DNA of 64,000 bases. Origin: Metabacillus crassostreae (GTDB lineage Bacteria; Bacillota; Bacilli; Bacillales; Bacillaceae). A model generated the notes under the pieces. The model was given only the letters and a program-made list of their open reading frames with translations. It was not told where the DNA came from and did not search any database. The translations under genes and the position numbers were made by a program. This document shows positions 35,531 to 45,636 of the stretch, one piece after another. The stretch is from the NCBI RefSeq assembly GCF_016908395.1, contig NZ_JAFBDU010000001.1, positions 1,426,001-1,490,000 on the forward strand, given 5' to 3'. The stretch's first letter is position 1, and each line of letters begins with the position of its first letter.

Positions 35531-37339
35531 TCAAGCTATGTCACATGGTAATTCAACAATAAAGGTCGTTCCCATCCCAATTTCACTATCCACTAAAATA
35601 TTACCCTTATGATCCTCTATAATTTTATATGTAATCATTAAACCTAGTCCATTACCATTTTCCTTTGTTGTTAAAAATGGCTCTCCTATTCGTTCTATTA
35701 AATCTGATGAAATTCCTTCACCTTCATCTTTAACAGATACAACCACTTTATCTCTTTCTCTTTTTGTAGAAACAGAAACCTTACCACCACTAGTCATAGC
35801 ATCAATTGCATTCTTAAATAAATTTATAAATACCTGTTTTAACTGGTTTTCATCACAATATACTGATAACGTAGATTCGGTATGTTGTTCTTCTATAAAT
35901 ACGCTATTCATATTTGCCTGAGTTTCTAGAAGCATCGCTACCTCTTGAAGCAGTGTCACTATGTTTGTCTTTTTAAATTGAGTTTCTTGTGGCTTAGCAA
36001 GCATTAATAACTCACTTAAAATTAATTCAATTCTATTTAGTTCCGAAAAAATGATCTGATAATATTGGCTATGTTGTTCCATATCTGGCTTCATTATTTG
36101 CAGAAATCCTTTTATTGCTGTAAGAGGATTTCTTATTTCATGAGCTATACCTGCTGCAAGCTGACCAGCTATAGATAGTTTTTCTGAGCGCAACATTAAC
36201 TCTTCTGTTTTTTTTCGATCGGAAATATCTCTTAAAATCACCTGAACTGCTTGTTCCCCAAAGTATGTGGTTGGAATACAAACCATTTCAGTAAAAATTT
36301 TTTTCTTGCTATCTACTAACCAAGATTGGTTTGAAATATGTACTTCCATCTTTCGATCAAGTATAGATTTAAGAGCAGCCTTCATTGTGTAATGGTCTTC
36401 AGGATGTAGGTCTCTATAAATATTTCTACCTAACATTTCCTGATAATCTCCGGCCTGGAACAGCTTAATACCTGCTTCATTTACAAACACCCATTTGTCT
36501 TGATGGATCACAGCAATCATATCGATTGAATTATCGATCAACCGTTGATATCGCTCCCTACTTTTTTGAAGGATCTTTTGAAAATTTCTTTTAGATGAAA
36601 TATCTGTTAATATAATTAACTCCGCATTTTTGCCCTCATGTTCAGTGAGACGAGCAAGTACCTCGACATTAACAGTCGATCCATCCGTTCTATTCCATAA
36701 TTGTTCAATAATACCAACTTGTTCGCCATTATGTAATCGTTGAATCCGATTTTTAACAATATCATGAAAACTATGCTCGATAAAATCATAGATATAGTTT
36801 CCAATAAATTTTTCCTTTGAATCTGAACCCAAAAGCTCTTGGAAAGCTCTATTTACATAACAAACCTTCCCTTGTGTGGCTAATATTAGTGGACTTGGTA
36901 AATCCTCTATCAATAAATTACCATTAATATCGTCCAATTCATTTATTACATCTTGCTTCTTGTAAACATTCTTATTTGAAGCAACATTATTTGTGTTTAG
37001 TGCCTTCATCTTAAGAATAACTTCTTTTCCTTCATTCTTGATGGAACTTCTTATAAAGTCGACACATGCTTCAAACCAAATATAGGTCCCATTTTTACAA
37101 AGGAAACGAAATGAACAAGGATATAGATGATGCTCATTATGAAAGTAGCTTTCTATTAGGAATAAATCTTCAATGTGGATAAATTCTTTCATATATTTAT
37201 TAACTACTTCATCATTTTTGAAACCAATTAATTCATATGAATTGGAAGAAATGTATTGGAAGCGCCCACTTGAAGATACAATAGCGTATATCTCAATATT
37301 CTGATTGGTTGTTTCTCTATATGCAGATTGTTGATCCAT
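35531..37339 (-). CDS. kinA: Sporulation sensor histidine kinase, KinA-like
   Basis: The 602-residue soluble kinase has three PAS domains (about 10-110, 140-250, 260-375), HisKA with acceptor His400 in GIAHEIRNPLTAIKGF, and a HATPase with NLFKNAIDAM, DEGEGIS and NGNGLGLMI. B. subtilis KinA has 606 residues, the same layout and the same neighbours (patA, pbpH). KinA phosphorylates Spo0F at the start of the sporulation phosphorelay. The near-perfect sigma-H promoter upstream supports the assignment. Confidence 0.9.
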   Translation of the reverse strand: MDQQSAYRETTNQNIEIYAIVSSSGRFQYISSNSYELIGFKNDEVVNKYMKEFIHIEDLFLIESYFHNEHHLYPCSFRFLCKNGTYIWFEACVDFIRSSIKNEGKEVILKMKALNTNNVASNKNVYKKQDVINELDDINGNLLIEDLPSPLILATQGKVCYVNRAFQELLGSDSKEKFIGNYIYDFIEHSFHDIVKNRIQRLHNGEQVGIIEQLWNRTDGSTVNVEVLARLTEHEGKNAELIILTDISSKRNFQKILQKSRERYQRLIDNSIDMIAVIHQDKWVFVNEAGIKLFQAGDYQEMLGRNIYRDLHPEDHYTMKAALKSILDRKMEVHISNQSWLVDSKKKIFTEMVCIPTTYFGEQAVQVILRDISDRKKTEELMLRSEKLSIAGQLAAGIAHEIRNPLTAIKGFLQIMKPDMEQHSQYYQIIFSELNRIELILSELLMLAKPQETQFKKTNIVTLLQEVAMLLETQANMNSVFIEEQHTESTLSVYCDENQLKQVFINLFKNAIDAMTSGGKVSVSTKRERDKVVVSVKDEGEGISSDLIERIGEPFLTTKENGNGLGLMITYKIIEDHKGNILVDSEIGMGTTFIVELPCDIA

Positions 37340-37774
37340 GGCTTCCTCCCCTTAAAGCTTTACCATAAATTTATCTCTGATTTTGGATAAGTAATATATA
37401 ACGAACGATATTAAAACAAACGGTATTAAAAATCTTACGGTATGTATGTATTTATATATTATTCTATCATTTTCATCAAAATCCTTTTTTTATCAAAGCT
37501 CTTTTCTGAAGATTGTTGCTATGTAACCAAAATATACATTAGGAACAGTGTAATTTCGCATAAAAAACAACTATTTTAAGAAGAATAGATGCCAATAGAC
37601 TTACAACTGTACTAATTTCACAAGTATTTAAAAGTAAAAAAGTTTGCGAAAACAGCCTTTATCAAAACTTTCATCGATTATCAACTCATTCAGCAATCAA
37701 TGATAAGAAAGCACCCTTAATTTTAAGGATGCTGAACCACAATAATACGAATGTATTCATATCTTTAATACTAA
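37340..37774. other. Region upstream of kinA
   Basis: 435 bases containing the sigma-H-type promoter described separately and, near 37708-37732, an imperfect hairpin (AGCACCCTTAA / TTAAGGATGCT) that may end the quinone oxidoreductase transcript. No gene was found. Confidence 0.45.
37459..37487 (-). promoter_or_regulatory. Sigma-H promoter of kinA
   Basis: On the minus strand AAAGGATTT (37487-37479) fits the sigma-H -35 RnAGGAwWW and ATAGAATAA (37467-37459) fits the -10 RnnGAATww with an 11-base spacer. It lies about 120 bases before the kinA start. kinA of B. subtilis is transcribed by sigma-H. Confidence 0.7.
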
Positions 37775-38758
37775 TCAAGGAATGAGAACTAACTTCCCCT
37801 TTGTTTGCCTTGCTTGAAGTAAACGATGTACTTCTGCTGCACTTGTCAATGGAAATATTCCACCAATCGTTAGTTTTAATTTTCCTTCACCAACAAAAGT
37901 AAGTAACTCCATTAAGCTACTACGATATAACTCTTGCTTTTTCATAATACCCGGCAAAAAGAAGCCAATTACTGATTTATTTTCTGCCATTAATGTTGAT
38001 GGATAAAGGCGTGCTTGCTCACCACTTGCTACACCATATATAACCAATCGACCAAACGGTGCTAAACAATCTAGTGATTTACTGAATATATCACCACCTG
38101 CCATTTCAAGAACAACATCGACTCCTACGCCACCTGTGGATTCATGAACATGCTTCTCCCAGCCCTCTTCTGTATAGTTAATACAAACATCGGCACCCAG
38201 TTCCTTTGCTAAAGATAATTTTTCTTCATTACTTGCTGTTGCAATTACCTTCCCAGCTCCGAATAGCTTTGCAAGCTGAATAGCGATCGTACCCACACCA
38301 CCAGCCGCTGCATGAACTAAAACGGTCTCACCTTTTTCAAGCCTTCCCATTGTTTTTAAGATATGATAAGCACTTAATCCTTGTAAAGGTAGAGCGACTG
38401 CAGAATTCATATCAACACTTTCAGGAATTGGAATAAGTGAACTTGAGTTTGCTACAGTATATTCTGCATATCCTGTGGCTCTTTTTGAATTAAACAACGT
38501 TACAACTCGATCTCCAACACATACATCTTTTACATTACTTCCTATCTCTATAACTGTACCGGCAACTTCTGAACCTGGGACATATGGTAAGGGTGTATTA
38601 ACTACATACTGCCCTTCTCTTCTAGCGGTGTCAGCATAATTAACTCCGATTGCTTCAATTTTAATGAGCACTTCAAAGTCTCTCGGTTTTGGCTTCTCTA
38701 ATTCAATATAATTAAGTACCTCTGGTCCACCATACTGTGTAAATTGAATCGCCTTCAT
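37775..38758 (-). CDS. NADPH:quinone oxidoreductase (zinc-free MDR family)
   Basis: The 327-residue protein (ATG 38758, preceded by TGGAGGAAGAAA) is a medium-chain dehydrogenase/reductase of the QOR type. It has the Rossmann motif AAAGGVGTIAIQLAK and lacks the cysteine ligands of structural zinc. Its role beside acyl-CoA genes may be to reduce quinones or enoyl thioesters; the exact substrate is not clear. It is the last gene of the fatty-acid island. Confidence 0.8.
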   Translation of the reverse strand: MKAIQFTQYGGPEVLNYIELEKPKPRDFEVLIKIEAIGVNYADTARREGQYVVNTPLPYVPGSEVAGTVIEIGSNVKDVCVGDRVVTLFNSKRATGYAEYTVANSSSLIPIPESVDMNSAVALPLQGLSAYHILKTMGRLEKGETVLVHAAAGGVGTIAIQLAKLFGAGKVIATASNEEKLSLAKELGADVCINYTEEGWEKHVHESTGGVGVDVVLEMAGGDIFSKSLDCLAPFGRLVIYGVASGEQARLYPSTLMAENKSVIGFFLPGIMKKQELYRSSLMELLTFVGEGKLKLTIGGIFPLTSAAEVHRLLQARQTKGKLVLIP

Positions 38759-38853
38759 TTTCTTCCTCCATTCTTTTCCCTTATGCAACTTTATTACAAA
38801 GACATCGAATAGTAGATTAATATTGAATTAAACACAGCTCTATAAATAATAAG

Positions 38854-40614
38854 TTAAGTTGATGTATATTGCTCAGCTTCTATTTGAGCTTCTGCTATTT
38901 TACGTTTCTCAAATGAAGTGATGACTACATCAAGTGATTGTAAGTGATAGGTTACAAGATGAACTAATTGCATTCTTTTCTTTTTATCAGTTATTGACTC
39001 ATTTATAAGTTGTCTTGAGAGAAATTCAGTTTCATAAATAGCTTTCTCTACAATAGCCCTCGCTAGAAGGTTAGTTAATTGACTGTCATTTTTCATTGCT
39101 CTTGCAAGTGAAGATTCTGCAGCAAATAATTCAATTGCCATATTAGATAACTTGATCATAGCTTCTTGTTGGTCAAAAATCTTCTGCTCATACTCTTGAT
39201 AAATAGTGCCGATACATACAAGAAATACATTTCGAATGGCCAATATCGCTGCTTTTTCACTTGAAAATACTTCTTCATTAATAGCATGACTTGTAGATAA
39301 ATTTTCTACTGCTTTACCAACAATACTTTTTATGTCTATTACACCTTTTACTACATTTTTAAATAGAAGTGTTGGTAATAGTAAACGATTAATCTCATTC
39401 GTACCTTCAAAAATCCGATTAATTCTAGAATCTCGGTAAACTTGTTCAATTTTGTATTCTTTTATATAGCCCGCTCCACCGTGAAGCTGAAGTGCTTCAT
39501 CACTTATCTTGTCTAAGGTTTCAGATCCATACACTTTACAGATAGCACATTCTGTTGCGTATTCCATAAGACTTGAGGCAATTTTTGATGTGTCCTCTGA
39601 AAGATATAAGTCACTTAACTTATCTTCAAGTAATCCTGCTGTTCGGAATTGAATCGATTCTGAAGCATAGATTTTTGCTGCCATCAAAGCTAGCTTTTCT
39701 TTTGTTGCATTGAACCCTGATATAGGCTTACCAAATTGATAACGTTGATTTGTATACTTTAATGCAAGCTCTAATGCATATTTAGCTCCACCTACACAAG
39801 CTGATCCTAAATTAAATCTACCTAAATTCAGTACATTTAAAGCAATCACGTGCCCTTTACCCACTTCTCCTAATAAATTTTCCTTAGGAACAAGACAATC
39901 CTCAAAAATAACAGATCTTGTTGAAGAACCCTTTATCCCCATCTTATTTTCCTCTGGTCCTAATACTAAACCTGGAAAATCTTTTTCAACAATAAAGGCT
40001 GTAAACTTTTCACCATCTATTTTTGCATAGACAATAAAAGTATCAGAAAAAGCAGCATTTGTAATATAAAGTTTTGTACCATTTAATACATAATGAGTAT
40101 TTTCATCGTTTAATTTTGCTGTTGTTTGTGCTGCAAGAGCATCTGAACCTGCATTTGGCTCAGTTAAACAATAAGCACCAATAAATTCACCATTAGCAAG
40201 CTTCGGTAAATACTTTTCCTTTTGTTGTTTTGTACCAAAGTACGTGATTGGTAATGTAGCAATACAGGTATGATTAGAGTGTGCCACACCGTATCCACCA
40301 GCTCTACCTACCTCTTCACCAACAAGGCTTTTGCTTATTTTATCAAGTCCAAGTCCTCCATATTTCTCTGGAACACTATGAGCTAAAAGACCAAGATCAC
40401 CAGCTTTTTTTAATAACTCGACAACTTTATTAAAATCCTGGTTTTCAATTTGTTCTCTACAGGGTTCAACTTCTAATCTTATAAAATGAGCTGCTGTTTT
40501 CTGAATCAAGGTATGCTCAATAGTTAAGTCTTCTGGAGTGAAAATATTTTGTGGTAGCTCATACTCATATAGAAAACTACCACCTTTTACAGGTTTCGTT
40601 CGACTCACCTTCAA
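38854..40614 (-). CDS. Acyl-CoA dehydrogenase (long form)
   Basis: The 586-residue flavoprotein has the ACAD domains (about 25-400) with CLTEPNAGSDA, NGTKLYITNA, FGKPISGFNATK, LHGGAGYIKEY and FEGTNEINRLL containing the catalytic glutamate, plus a C-terminal extension of about 170 residues as in FadE of Bacillus. It oxidises acyl-CoA to trans-2-enoyl-CoA. It is 17 bases downstream of the phosphotransferase gene and co-transcribed with it. Confidence 0.9.
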   Translation of the reverse strand: MKVSRTKPVKGGSFLYEYELPQNIFTPEDLTIEHTLIQKTAAHFIRLEVEPCREQIENQDFNKVVELLKKAGDLGLLAHSVPEKYGGLGLDKISKSLVGEEVGRAGGYGVAHSNHTCIATLPITYFGTKQQKEKYLPKLANGEFIGAYCLTEPNAGSDALAAQTTAKLNDENTHYVLNGTKLYITNAAFSDTFIVYAKIDGEKFTAFIVEKDFPGLVLGPEENKMGIKGSSTRSVIFEDCLVPKENLLGEVGKGHVIALNVLNLGRFNLGSACVGGAKYALELALKYTNQRYQFGKPISGFNATKEKLALMAAKIYASESIQFRTAGLLEDKLSDLYLSEDTSKIASSLMEYATECAICKVYGSETLDKISDEALQLHGGAGYIKEYKIEQVYRDSRINRIFEGTNEINRLLLPTLLFKNVVKGVIDIKSIVGKAVENLSTSHAINEEVFSSEKAAILAIRNVFLVCIGTIYQEYEQKIFDQQEAMIKLSNMAIELFAAESSLARAMKNDSQLTNLLARAIVEKAIYETEFLSRQLINESITDKKKRMQLVHLVTYHLQSLDVVITSFEKRKIAEAQIEAEQYTST

Positions 40615-40631
40615 ATTAACCCCTCCATTTA

Positions 40632-41702
40632 CTATCTAACTTTATTAGGCTGTTGGCATACTGCTGTTGCATGTTGAATAAGTGTTTTCACGTACAAATG
40701 AAAGTTTTTGAAACGTGGATCTGTTGTCTGCCCTTTATGATAACGAAAGTAGATTTGTTGGCAAATAACAGCTAATTTAAAATAAGCAAAAGTAAGGTAA
40801 TAGTGGATTTGACTAACATCTCGACCACTTTTCTTTGCATAACTTTCAATAAACTGTTTTCTTGTAAAAAAGCCCTCTCTTACTGTAATGGGTGGTTTAC
40901 CTAACCCATTCTTTAACAAATATGGATCATCAGCTTGACACCAATAACTTAAGGCTGCTCCCACATCAGCTAATGGATCACCAACTGTTGACATTTCCCA
41001 GTCAAACAAACCTGATAGTTCATCTAAATCACTTGTAAATAAAGTGTTATTAAATTTAAAATCATAATGGATAATTGTTGATGCTTTACTCTGAGGAATG
41101 TTCTTTACTAACCAATTAGTGATATCATCAGCTTCTTTAATTTCTTCTGTTTTTGATCGTTCATATCGCTTAATCCATCCAAAAACCTGACGTTCCATAA
41201 AACCTTTAGGATTACTCAATTCTTCAAGAACAGTTCCTTTGTAGGGTAGCTCATGAAGCTGAACAAGGGTATTTACCATCTGCTCACTTAACTGCTTTCC
41301 AAGTTCCTTCGATTCTTTAATATTAGGTGGAAATTCTGTGTCTACTAGCACCCCATGTTTTCTTTCCATTATAAAAAAAGGACTTCCTACGATAGAATGG
41401 TCATCACTAAATATATAAGGCTTAGGAGCAATCGGAAACATCGGATGTAATGTTTTTAAAACTAAATATTCACGTTCCATATCATGTGCCTTTGGTGCAA
41501 CAGGACCAAGAGGTGGTTTTCTTAAAACAGCTTCCCATTTCCCTATTGTTAATTCATAGGTTAAATTAGAAGCACCTACTCCAAATTGACGTATTGAAAG
41601 TGGGATATCCCTTGGAATTTCAGGCAGACTTTTTAACAAAAAGGTATGAACTTTCTCAATATTTAGTTCTTCACCAGAACGAACTGGGATGATATCATTC
41701 AT
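40632..41702 (-). CDS. APH-like kinase family protein (ACAD10/11 N-type)
   Basis: The 356-residue protein has the aminoglycoside-phosphotransferase/choline-kinase fold: the catalytic loop HYDFKFNNTLF and the metal motif LFDWEMSTVGDP are intact. It resembles the kinase-like part found fused to, or beside, acyl-CoA dehydrogenases of the ACAD10/ACAD11 type. Those are reported to phosphorylate 4-hydroxyacyl-CoA before dehydrogenation; this function is inferred from context here. AAAAGGAGAGTCC precedes the ATG. Confidence 0.75.
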   Translation of the reverse strand: MNDIIPVRSGEELNIEKVHTFLLKSLPEIPRDIPLSIRQFGVGASNLTYELTIGKWEAVLRKPPLGPVAPKAHDMEREYLVLKTLHPMFPIAPKPYIFSDDHSIVGSPFFIMERKHGVLVDTEFPPNIKESKELGKQLSEQMVNTLVQLHELPYKGTVLEELSNPKGFMERQVFGWIKRYERSKTEEIKEADDITNWLVKNIPQSKASTIIHYDFKFNNTLFTSDLDELSGLFDWEMSTVGDPLADVGAALSYWCQADDPYLLKNGLGKPPITVREGFFTRKQFIESYAKKSGRDVSQIHYYLTFAYFKLAVICQQIYFRYHKGQTTDPRFKNFHLYVKTLIQHATAVCQQPNKVR

Positions 41703-41728
41703 TTATAGGACTCTCCTTTTCAAAAAGA

Positions 41729-42136
41729 CTATGTTAATGCTCTATAGTGTTCTTCTAGAGCACTTTTTAAATCAGAAGACAAAGGCATACTTTTTTGAAG
41801 CTCAAAATTAAAATACACAATAATCGCTTCTCCTCTTGCAACAAGCTCCACTGTATCTTTATTGTGTATTGAGTGAGAAAGATGAAAGCTTTTTGTTCCA
41901 ATTTTGCTAACTTCAGTTGTTATTATTAGTTTTTGATTAAAAAATGCCTGCCCTATAAAATCACATTTTGTCGATGCTAAAATAAACTGCCACTCATTCG
42001 TATTCATTTCGTAACCAATTTCCTCAAAAAATTGTACCCTTGCTTCTTCCAGATAAATAAAATAGCTTGTGTTATTCACATGTCCAAGTGCATCTGTTTC
42101 ACAAAATCGTACATTAACAGTTGTTTGATGCTCCAT
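41729..42136 (-). CDS. Hotdog-fold acyl-CoA thioesterase (YbgC/4HBT type)
   Basis: The 135-residue protein has the 4-hydroxybenzoyl-CoA thioesterase motif FCETDALGHVNNTSYFIYLE with the catalytic aspartate near residue 14. It hydrolyses acyl-CoA and may relieve CoA sequestration during fatty-acid use. It is 26 bases upstream of the kinase-like gene in the same operon. Confidence 0.82.
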   Translation of the reverse strand: MEHQTTVNVRFCETDALGHVNNTSYFIYLEEARVQFFEEIGYEMNTNEWQFILASTKCDFIGQAFFNQKLIITTEVSKIGTKSFHLSHSIHNKDTVELVARGEAIIVYFNFELQKSMPLSSDLKSALEEHYRALT

Positions 42137-42300
42137 GATTTTATCGCTCCTTACTTTGAGAAATTTTCGTAATCTTTTTAAAGCAATTTAATTGAAACAG
42201 AATTGTATAGAATCTATCAGGATCCTTTCTTAATTAATAAATACTTAATATTCTATATAAATTTTTCTAGCTTAACTGAAGGTCAAATTGAAAACAGCTT

Positions 42301-43176
42301 TTAATTTCTTACCTCTTCTTTGTTATAGAGATACCAGCCTTTACCTGTTTTCCTTCCTAAATGTCCTTGTTCTACCTTTTCCTCTATACACCTAGAAGGC
42401 TTATCTATTAGATCACCAGTTTCTGCAAAGCGTTGTTGCATCACATAATACCCAACATCAATTCCTGATAAATCCATTAATTCAAAAGGACCAATTGGAT
42501 GATGCAATGCTTTTTTACATATTAGATCAATATCCTTGAAATCTGCATAGCCATTTTCATAAAGATAAACTGCTTCACGCTGCAGGGCACCAAGTATACG
42601 ATTAGCTATAAACCCTGAGATTTCTTTTTGTAAAAGAACAGCCGTACGATTCATTTTCTTACTTACATCCAATGTAAGTTGAACTGTTTTTTCTGATGTT
42701 CGTTCACTCTTCACAACTTCAATACAATCCATAACAAGTGGTGGAAAGAAAAAGTGCATATTAATAACTTTATCAGGGCGATTTGTCACTTCTGCAAGTA
42801 ACGAATTGACAATTGTAGAGCTATTAGAAGCTAAAATAGTAGTAGGCTTTGCATATTCATCAAGTGTTTTAAAGAGTTCCTGCTTTGCATCTAATTTTTC
42901 AACAATAGCTTCAATGATAAAATCCGCTTCAGAAGCTGATGTTTTTATGTTGGTTGAAAATGTAAGATTATTAAAAGCTGTAGCTTTAAAATCCTCAGTT
43001 ATTTTGCCTTTAGCTACCCATTTTTCCATAATTGTTTGCAAATTTGTTTTTGCTTTATCCAGAGCTGCTTCATTTAAATCCTGTAATATTGTTTTAAATC
43101 CTGCTAAAGCAGATAACATCGCAATTTGATGTCCCATCTGTCCAGCACCTACAACACAAACTGTTTGAATGGACAT
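42301..43176 (-). CDS. 3-hydroxyacyl-CoA dehydrogenase
   Basis: The 291-residue NAD-dependent enzyme has the Rossmann motif GAGQMGHQIAM, the catalytic-region motifs SNSSTIVNSL and HFFFPPLVMD, and the C-terminal helical domain with NRILGALQREAVYLYENG. It oxidises 3-hydroxyacyl-CoA to 3-ketoacyl-CoA (Hbd/MmgB-like; the chain-length preference is not evident). A TetR-type operator lies 20-35 bases before its start. Confidence 0.88.
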   Translation of the reverse strand: MSIQTVCVVGAGQMGHQIAMLSALAGFKTILQDLNEAALDKAKTNLQTIMEKWVAKGKITEDFKATAFNNLTFSTNIKTSASEADFIIEAIVEKLDAKQELFKTLDEYAKPTTILASNSSTIVNSLLAEVTNRPDKVINMHFFFPPLVMDCIEVVKSERTSEKTVQLTLDVSKKMNRTAVLLQKEISGFIANRILGALQREAVYLYENGYADFKDIDLICKKALHHPIGPFELMDLSGIDVGYYVMQQRFAETGDLIDKPSRCIEEKVEQGHLGRKTGKGWYLYNKEEVRN

Positions 43177-43196
43177 AAAATTCCCCCTCTTTTTTA

Positions 43197-43210
43197 ACTA
43201 ACCGGTTAGT
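43197..43210. promoter_or_regulatory. TetR-type operator upstream of 3-hydroxyacyl-CoA dehydrogenase gene
   Basis: ACTAACCGGTTAGT is a perfect 14-base palindrome. With flanks it reads CATACTAACCGGTTAGT on the minus strand, nearly the same as the site at 47671-47684. Confidence 0.7.
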
Positions 43211-43299
43211 ATGTATGTGAATTAATAGAAATTCACATGCCCATCACTTATCAAGAGCCAAGATTTCGATTTAATGAAAGCTTGACTCCTTAGCCTTTT

Positions 43300-43863
43300 C
43301 TACTTTTCTAAACCTTCTAATAATACTTTAATAAAAACATCTGAAACCTCTTGATCTGTTCTACGTCCATTAGGATCGAACCAAAAGTAACTCCAATTGG
43401 TCATTCCTAGAATACTAAAAGTAACTATATCAGTTGGTAAATCACTCCTAATTTCATTAGTAGTAATTCCTTCATCAAGTACTTTTTGAATATTAAGACG
43501 GAATAGATCTCGTTTTGGAACTATAAGGGCAAGATGCTGTTCGTTTAGATTTCTCATTTCTCTAAAAAACACCTTTGCACTTAATCCTTCCTTCTTAATA
43601 TCATGGATGAGGAGATAAACAATTTTATATAATTTTTCTTTACAATTTATATTTTTGTCATTAATAATAGCTTCCTGTTTACTTAATAATTCATCGATAT
43701 ACTTAAGATGAATATCCATCAAAAGCTGTTCTTTTGATGTAAAGTAATAATAAAATGTGCCTTTTGTTACATTAAGAGCATCCACAATATCTTGTATGGA
43801 TGTTTCTTTAAATCCTTTCGTTGCAAATAACTGGATGCTAAGCTCTCTTATCTTCTCTTTCAT
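43300..43863 (-). CDS. TetR-family repressor of the fatty-acid island
   Basis: The 187-residue protein has an N-terminal TetR helix-turn-helix (about 1-55; SIQDIVDALNVTKGTFYYYF) and a helical ligand domain. It resembles FadR/KstR2-like acyl-CoA-responsive repressors but is not B. subtilis FadR itself. It sits between the two operator-controlled transcription units, so it probably binds the CCGG palindromes and is released by an acyl-CoA. This is inference from context. Confidence 0.82.
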   Translation of the reverse strand: MKEKIRELSIQLFATKGFKETSIQDIVDALNVTKGTFYYYFTSKEQLLMDIHLKYIDELLSKQEAIINDKNINCKEKLYKIVYLLIHDIKKEGLSAKVFFREMRNLNEQHLALIVPKRDLFRLNIQKVLDEGITTNEIRSDLPTDIVTFSILGMTNWSYFWFDPNGRRTDQEVSDVFIKVLLEGLEK

Positions 43864-43969
43864 CTTGTATTCCTCTCAATCTATTCTACTTTTATCAGAT
43901 TATACCATAGTGATAAAAGGAAACAGATTTGAAAATTTGTTCTATCTTCTCTTTTTTCGGTAGAAAAAT

Positions 43970-45589
43970 TTAGCTACCACTATTTAATACTTCTTCTCTT
44001 AAAGCACGTCGTAAAATCTTCCCTACATTTGTTTTTGGCAATTCATTTCTAAATTCCACTTGGGTAGGAACTTTATATGAAGCTATGTGTGCACGACAAT
44101 AATCAAACATTTCTTCTTTTGTAACTGATTTCTCTGATTTCAATACAATGAATGCCTTGACTGTTTCTCCTCGGTATTGATCAGGTACACCAATAACAAC
44201 TGCTTCTTGAACACATGGATGTTCATATAAAATTTCTTCAATATCTCGTGGGTAGATATTGTAACCGCTTGCAATTATTAGATCCTTCTTCCGATCTACA
44301 ATCGATACATAACCATCTTCATCCATTCTGGCAATATCACCTGTAAATAACCAACCATCTCGTAATGTAACAGCTGTTTCCTCTGGCATATTCCAATATC
44401 CCTTCATAACCTGAGGACCACTTATAATGATCTCTCCAAGCTCACCGACTGGTACCTCGATAGTGCCTGTAGCCACATCGACAATTTTATAAGCTGTATT
44501 TGGTAGCCCTAATCCAACAGTTCCTGGTTTCCGATCTGCAAACGCTGGATTACAATGTGTAACTGGTGATGCTTCTGACAATCCGTATCCTTCTAATATT
44601 TTGGCACCTGTTTTACGTTCAAACTCTTTTAAAAGCTCAACAGGCATAGGTGCACTACCACTATTACAAATTCTAATAGATTCAATATGATAATCTTCAG
44701 CATTAGGATGGTTTGTGATGGCAACATACATCGTCGGTACACCTGGGAATAATGTTGGCTGTTCACGTTTAATTGTTTGTAATACTTCCTCAAGATCAAA
44801 TCTAGGAAGCATAATCATTGAATTCCCAAAAAGAATCGTTAAGTTCATACAACTGGACATACCAAAAACATGGAAAAGAGGAATAACAGTTAAGCATTTT
44901 TCTTTACCAGCCTGTATTTCATTTTTGAAAAATTCACCTGATTGATAAGCATTCGCCACAATATTACGATGTGAAAGCATTGCCCCTTTCGAACGTCCAG
45001 TTGTTCCACCCGTATATTGTAAAACTGCGATATCATCTTCTGGCATAATTTCAATAGGTAATACCTGACCGTTTTGTTTGCCTAGAAAACTCTCAAATGT
45101 ATAATCTTCTACTTGAGCTGTTTCAGTTGGCTCAAGACTTACAGTGATGATATTTTTTAAATTAGTTTTAAGCTGTACTAGCTTAACTAAAGGATAAAAT
45201 GCATTGAAAACAATAATCGTTTCTGCACCTGAATCATTAAGGATATATTCTAATTCTCTTTCAACTAGCATTGGATTGATTTGTGTCACAATTGCACCTG
45301 CTGATAAAGCACCATAATAAGACACAACGTATTGAGGACAGTTTGGTAGCATTATTGCTACTCGATCACCTTTTTGTACATTTGACTGCTGCAGTGAGGA
45401 AGTAAAAGCATAAACCATTTTTGCTAGTTCATTATAAGTAAAGGTTTTACCATAAAAGGAGATTGCTTCATGATTACCATAAGATCGAACCGTTTGTTGA
45501 AGCATTTCTGGAACAGATAGTAGAGGTATATCTATTTCATTTGGAACAGATTCAGGATATTTAGAAAACCACTTTTTCATATTTTCCAT
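43970..45589 (-). CDS. Long-chain fatty acid-CoA ligase
   Basis: The 539-residue ANL-superfamily enzyme has the nucleotide loop YTGGTTGRSKGAMLSH, GYGLSEASP, TGDIARMDEDGY, and VDRKKDLIIASGYNIYPRDIE, plus the terminal lysine motif PKTNVGKILRR. It activates fatty acids with ATP and CoA, the first step of beta-oxidation. It is the third gene of the unit starting at 47645. AAGGAGGAAAATGTA precedes the ATG. Confidence 0.9.
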   Translation of the reverse strand: MENMKKWFSKYPESVPNEIDIPLLSVPEMLQQTVRSYGNHEAISFYGKTFTYNELAKMVYAFTSSLQQSNVQKGDRVAIMLPNCPQYVVSYYGALSAGAIVTQINPMLVERELEYILNDSGAETIIVFNAFYPLVKLVQLKTNLKNIITVSLEPTETAQVEDYTFESFLGKQNGQVLPIEIMPEDDIAVLQYTGGTTGRSKGAMLSHRNIVANAYQSGEFFKNEIQAGKEKCLTVIPLFHVFGMSSCMNLTILFGNSMIMLPRFDLEEVLQTIKREQPTLFPGVPTMYVAITNHPNAEDYHIESIRICNSGSAPMPVELLKEFERKTGAKILEGYGLSEASPVTHCNPAFADRKPGTVGLGLPNTAYKIVDVATGTIEVPVGELGEIIISGPQVMKGYWNMPEETAVTLRDGWLFTGDIARMDEDGYVSIVDRKKDLIIASGYNIYPRDIEEILYEHPCVQEAVVIGVPDQYRGETVKAFIVLKSEKSVTKEEMFDYCRAHIASYKVPTQVEFRNELPKTNVGKILRRALREEVLNSGS

Positions 45590-45636
45590 TACATTTTCCT
45601 CCTTAAAACTATTTAACTAATAAACAGCTTTCAACA

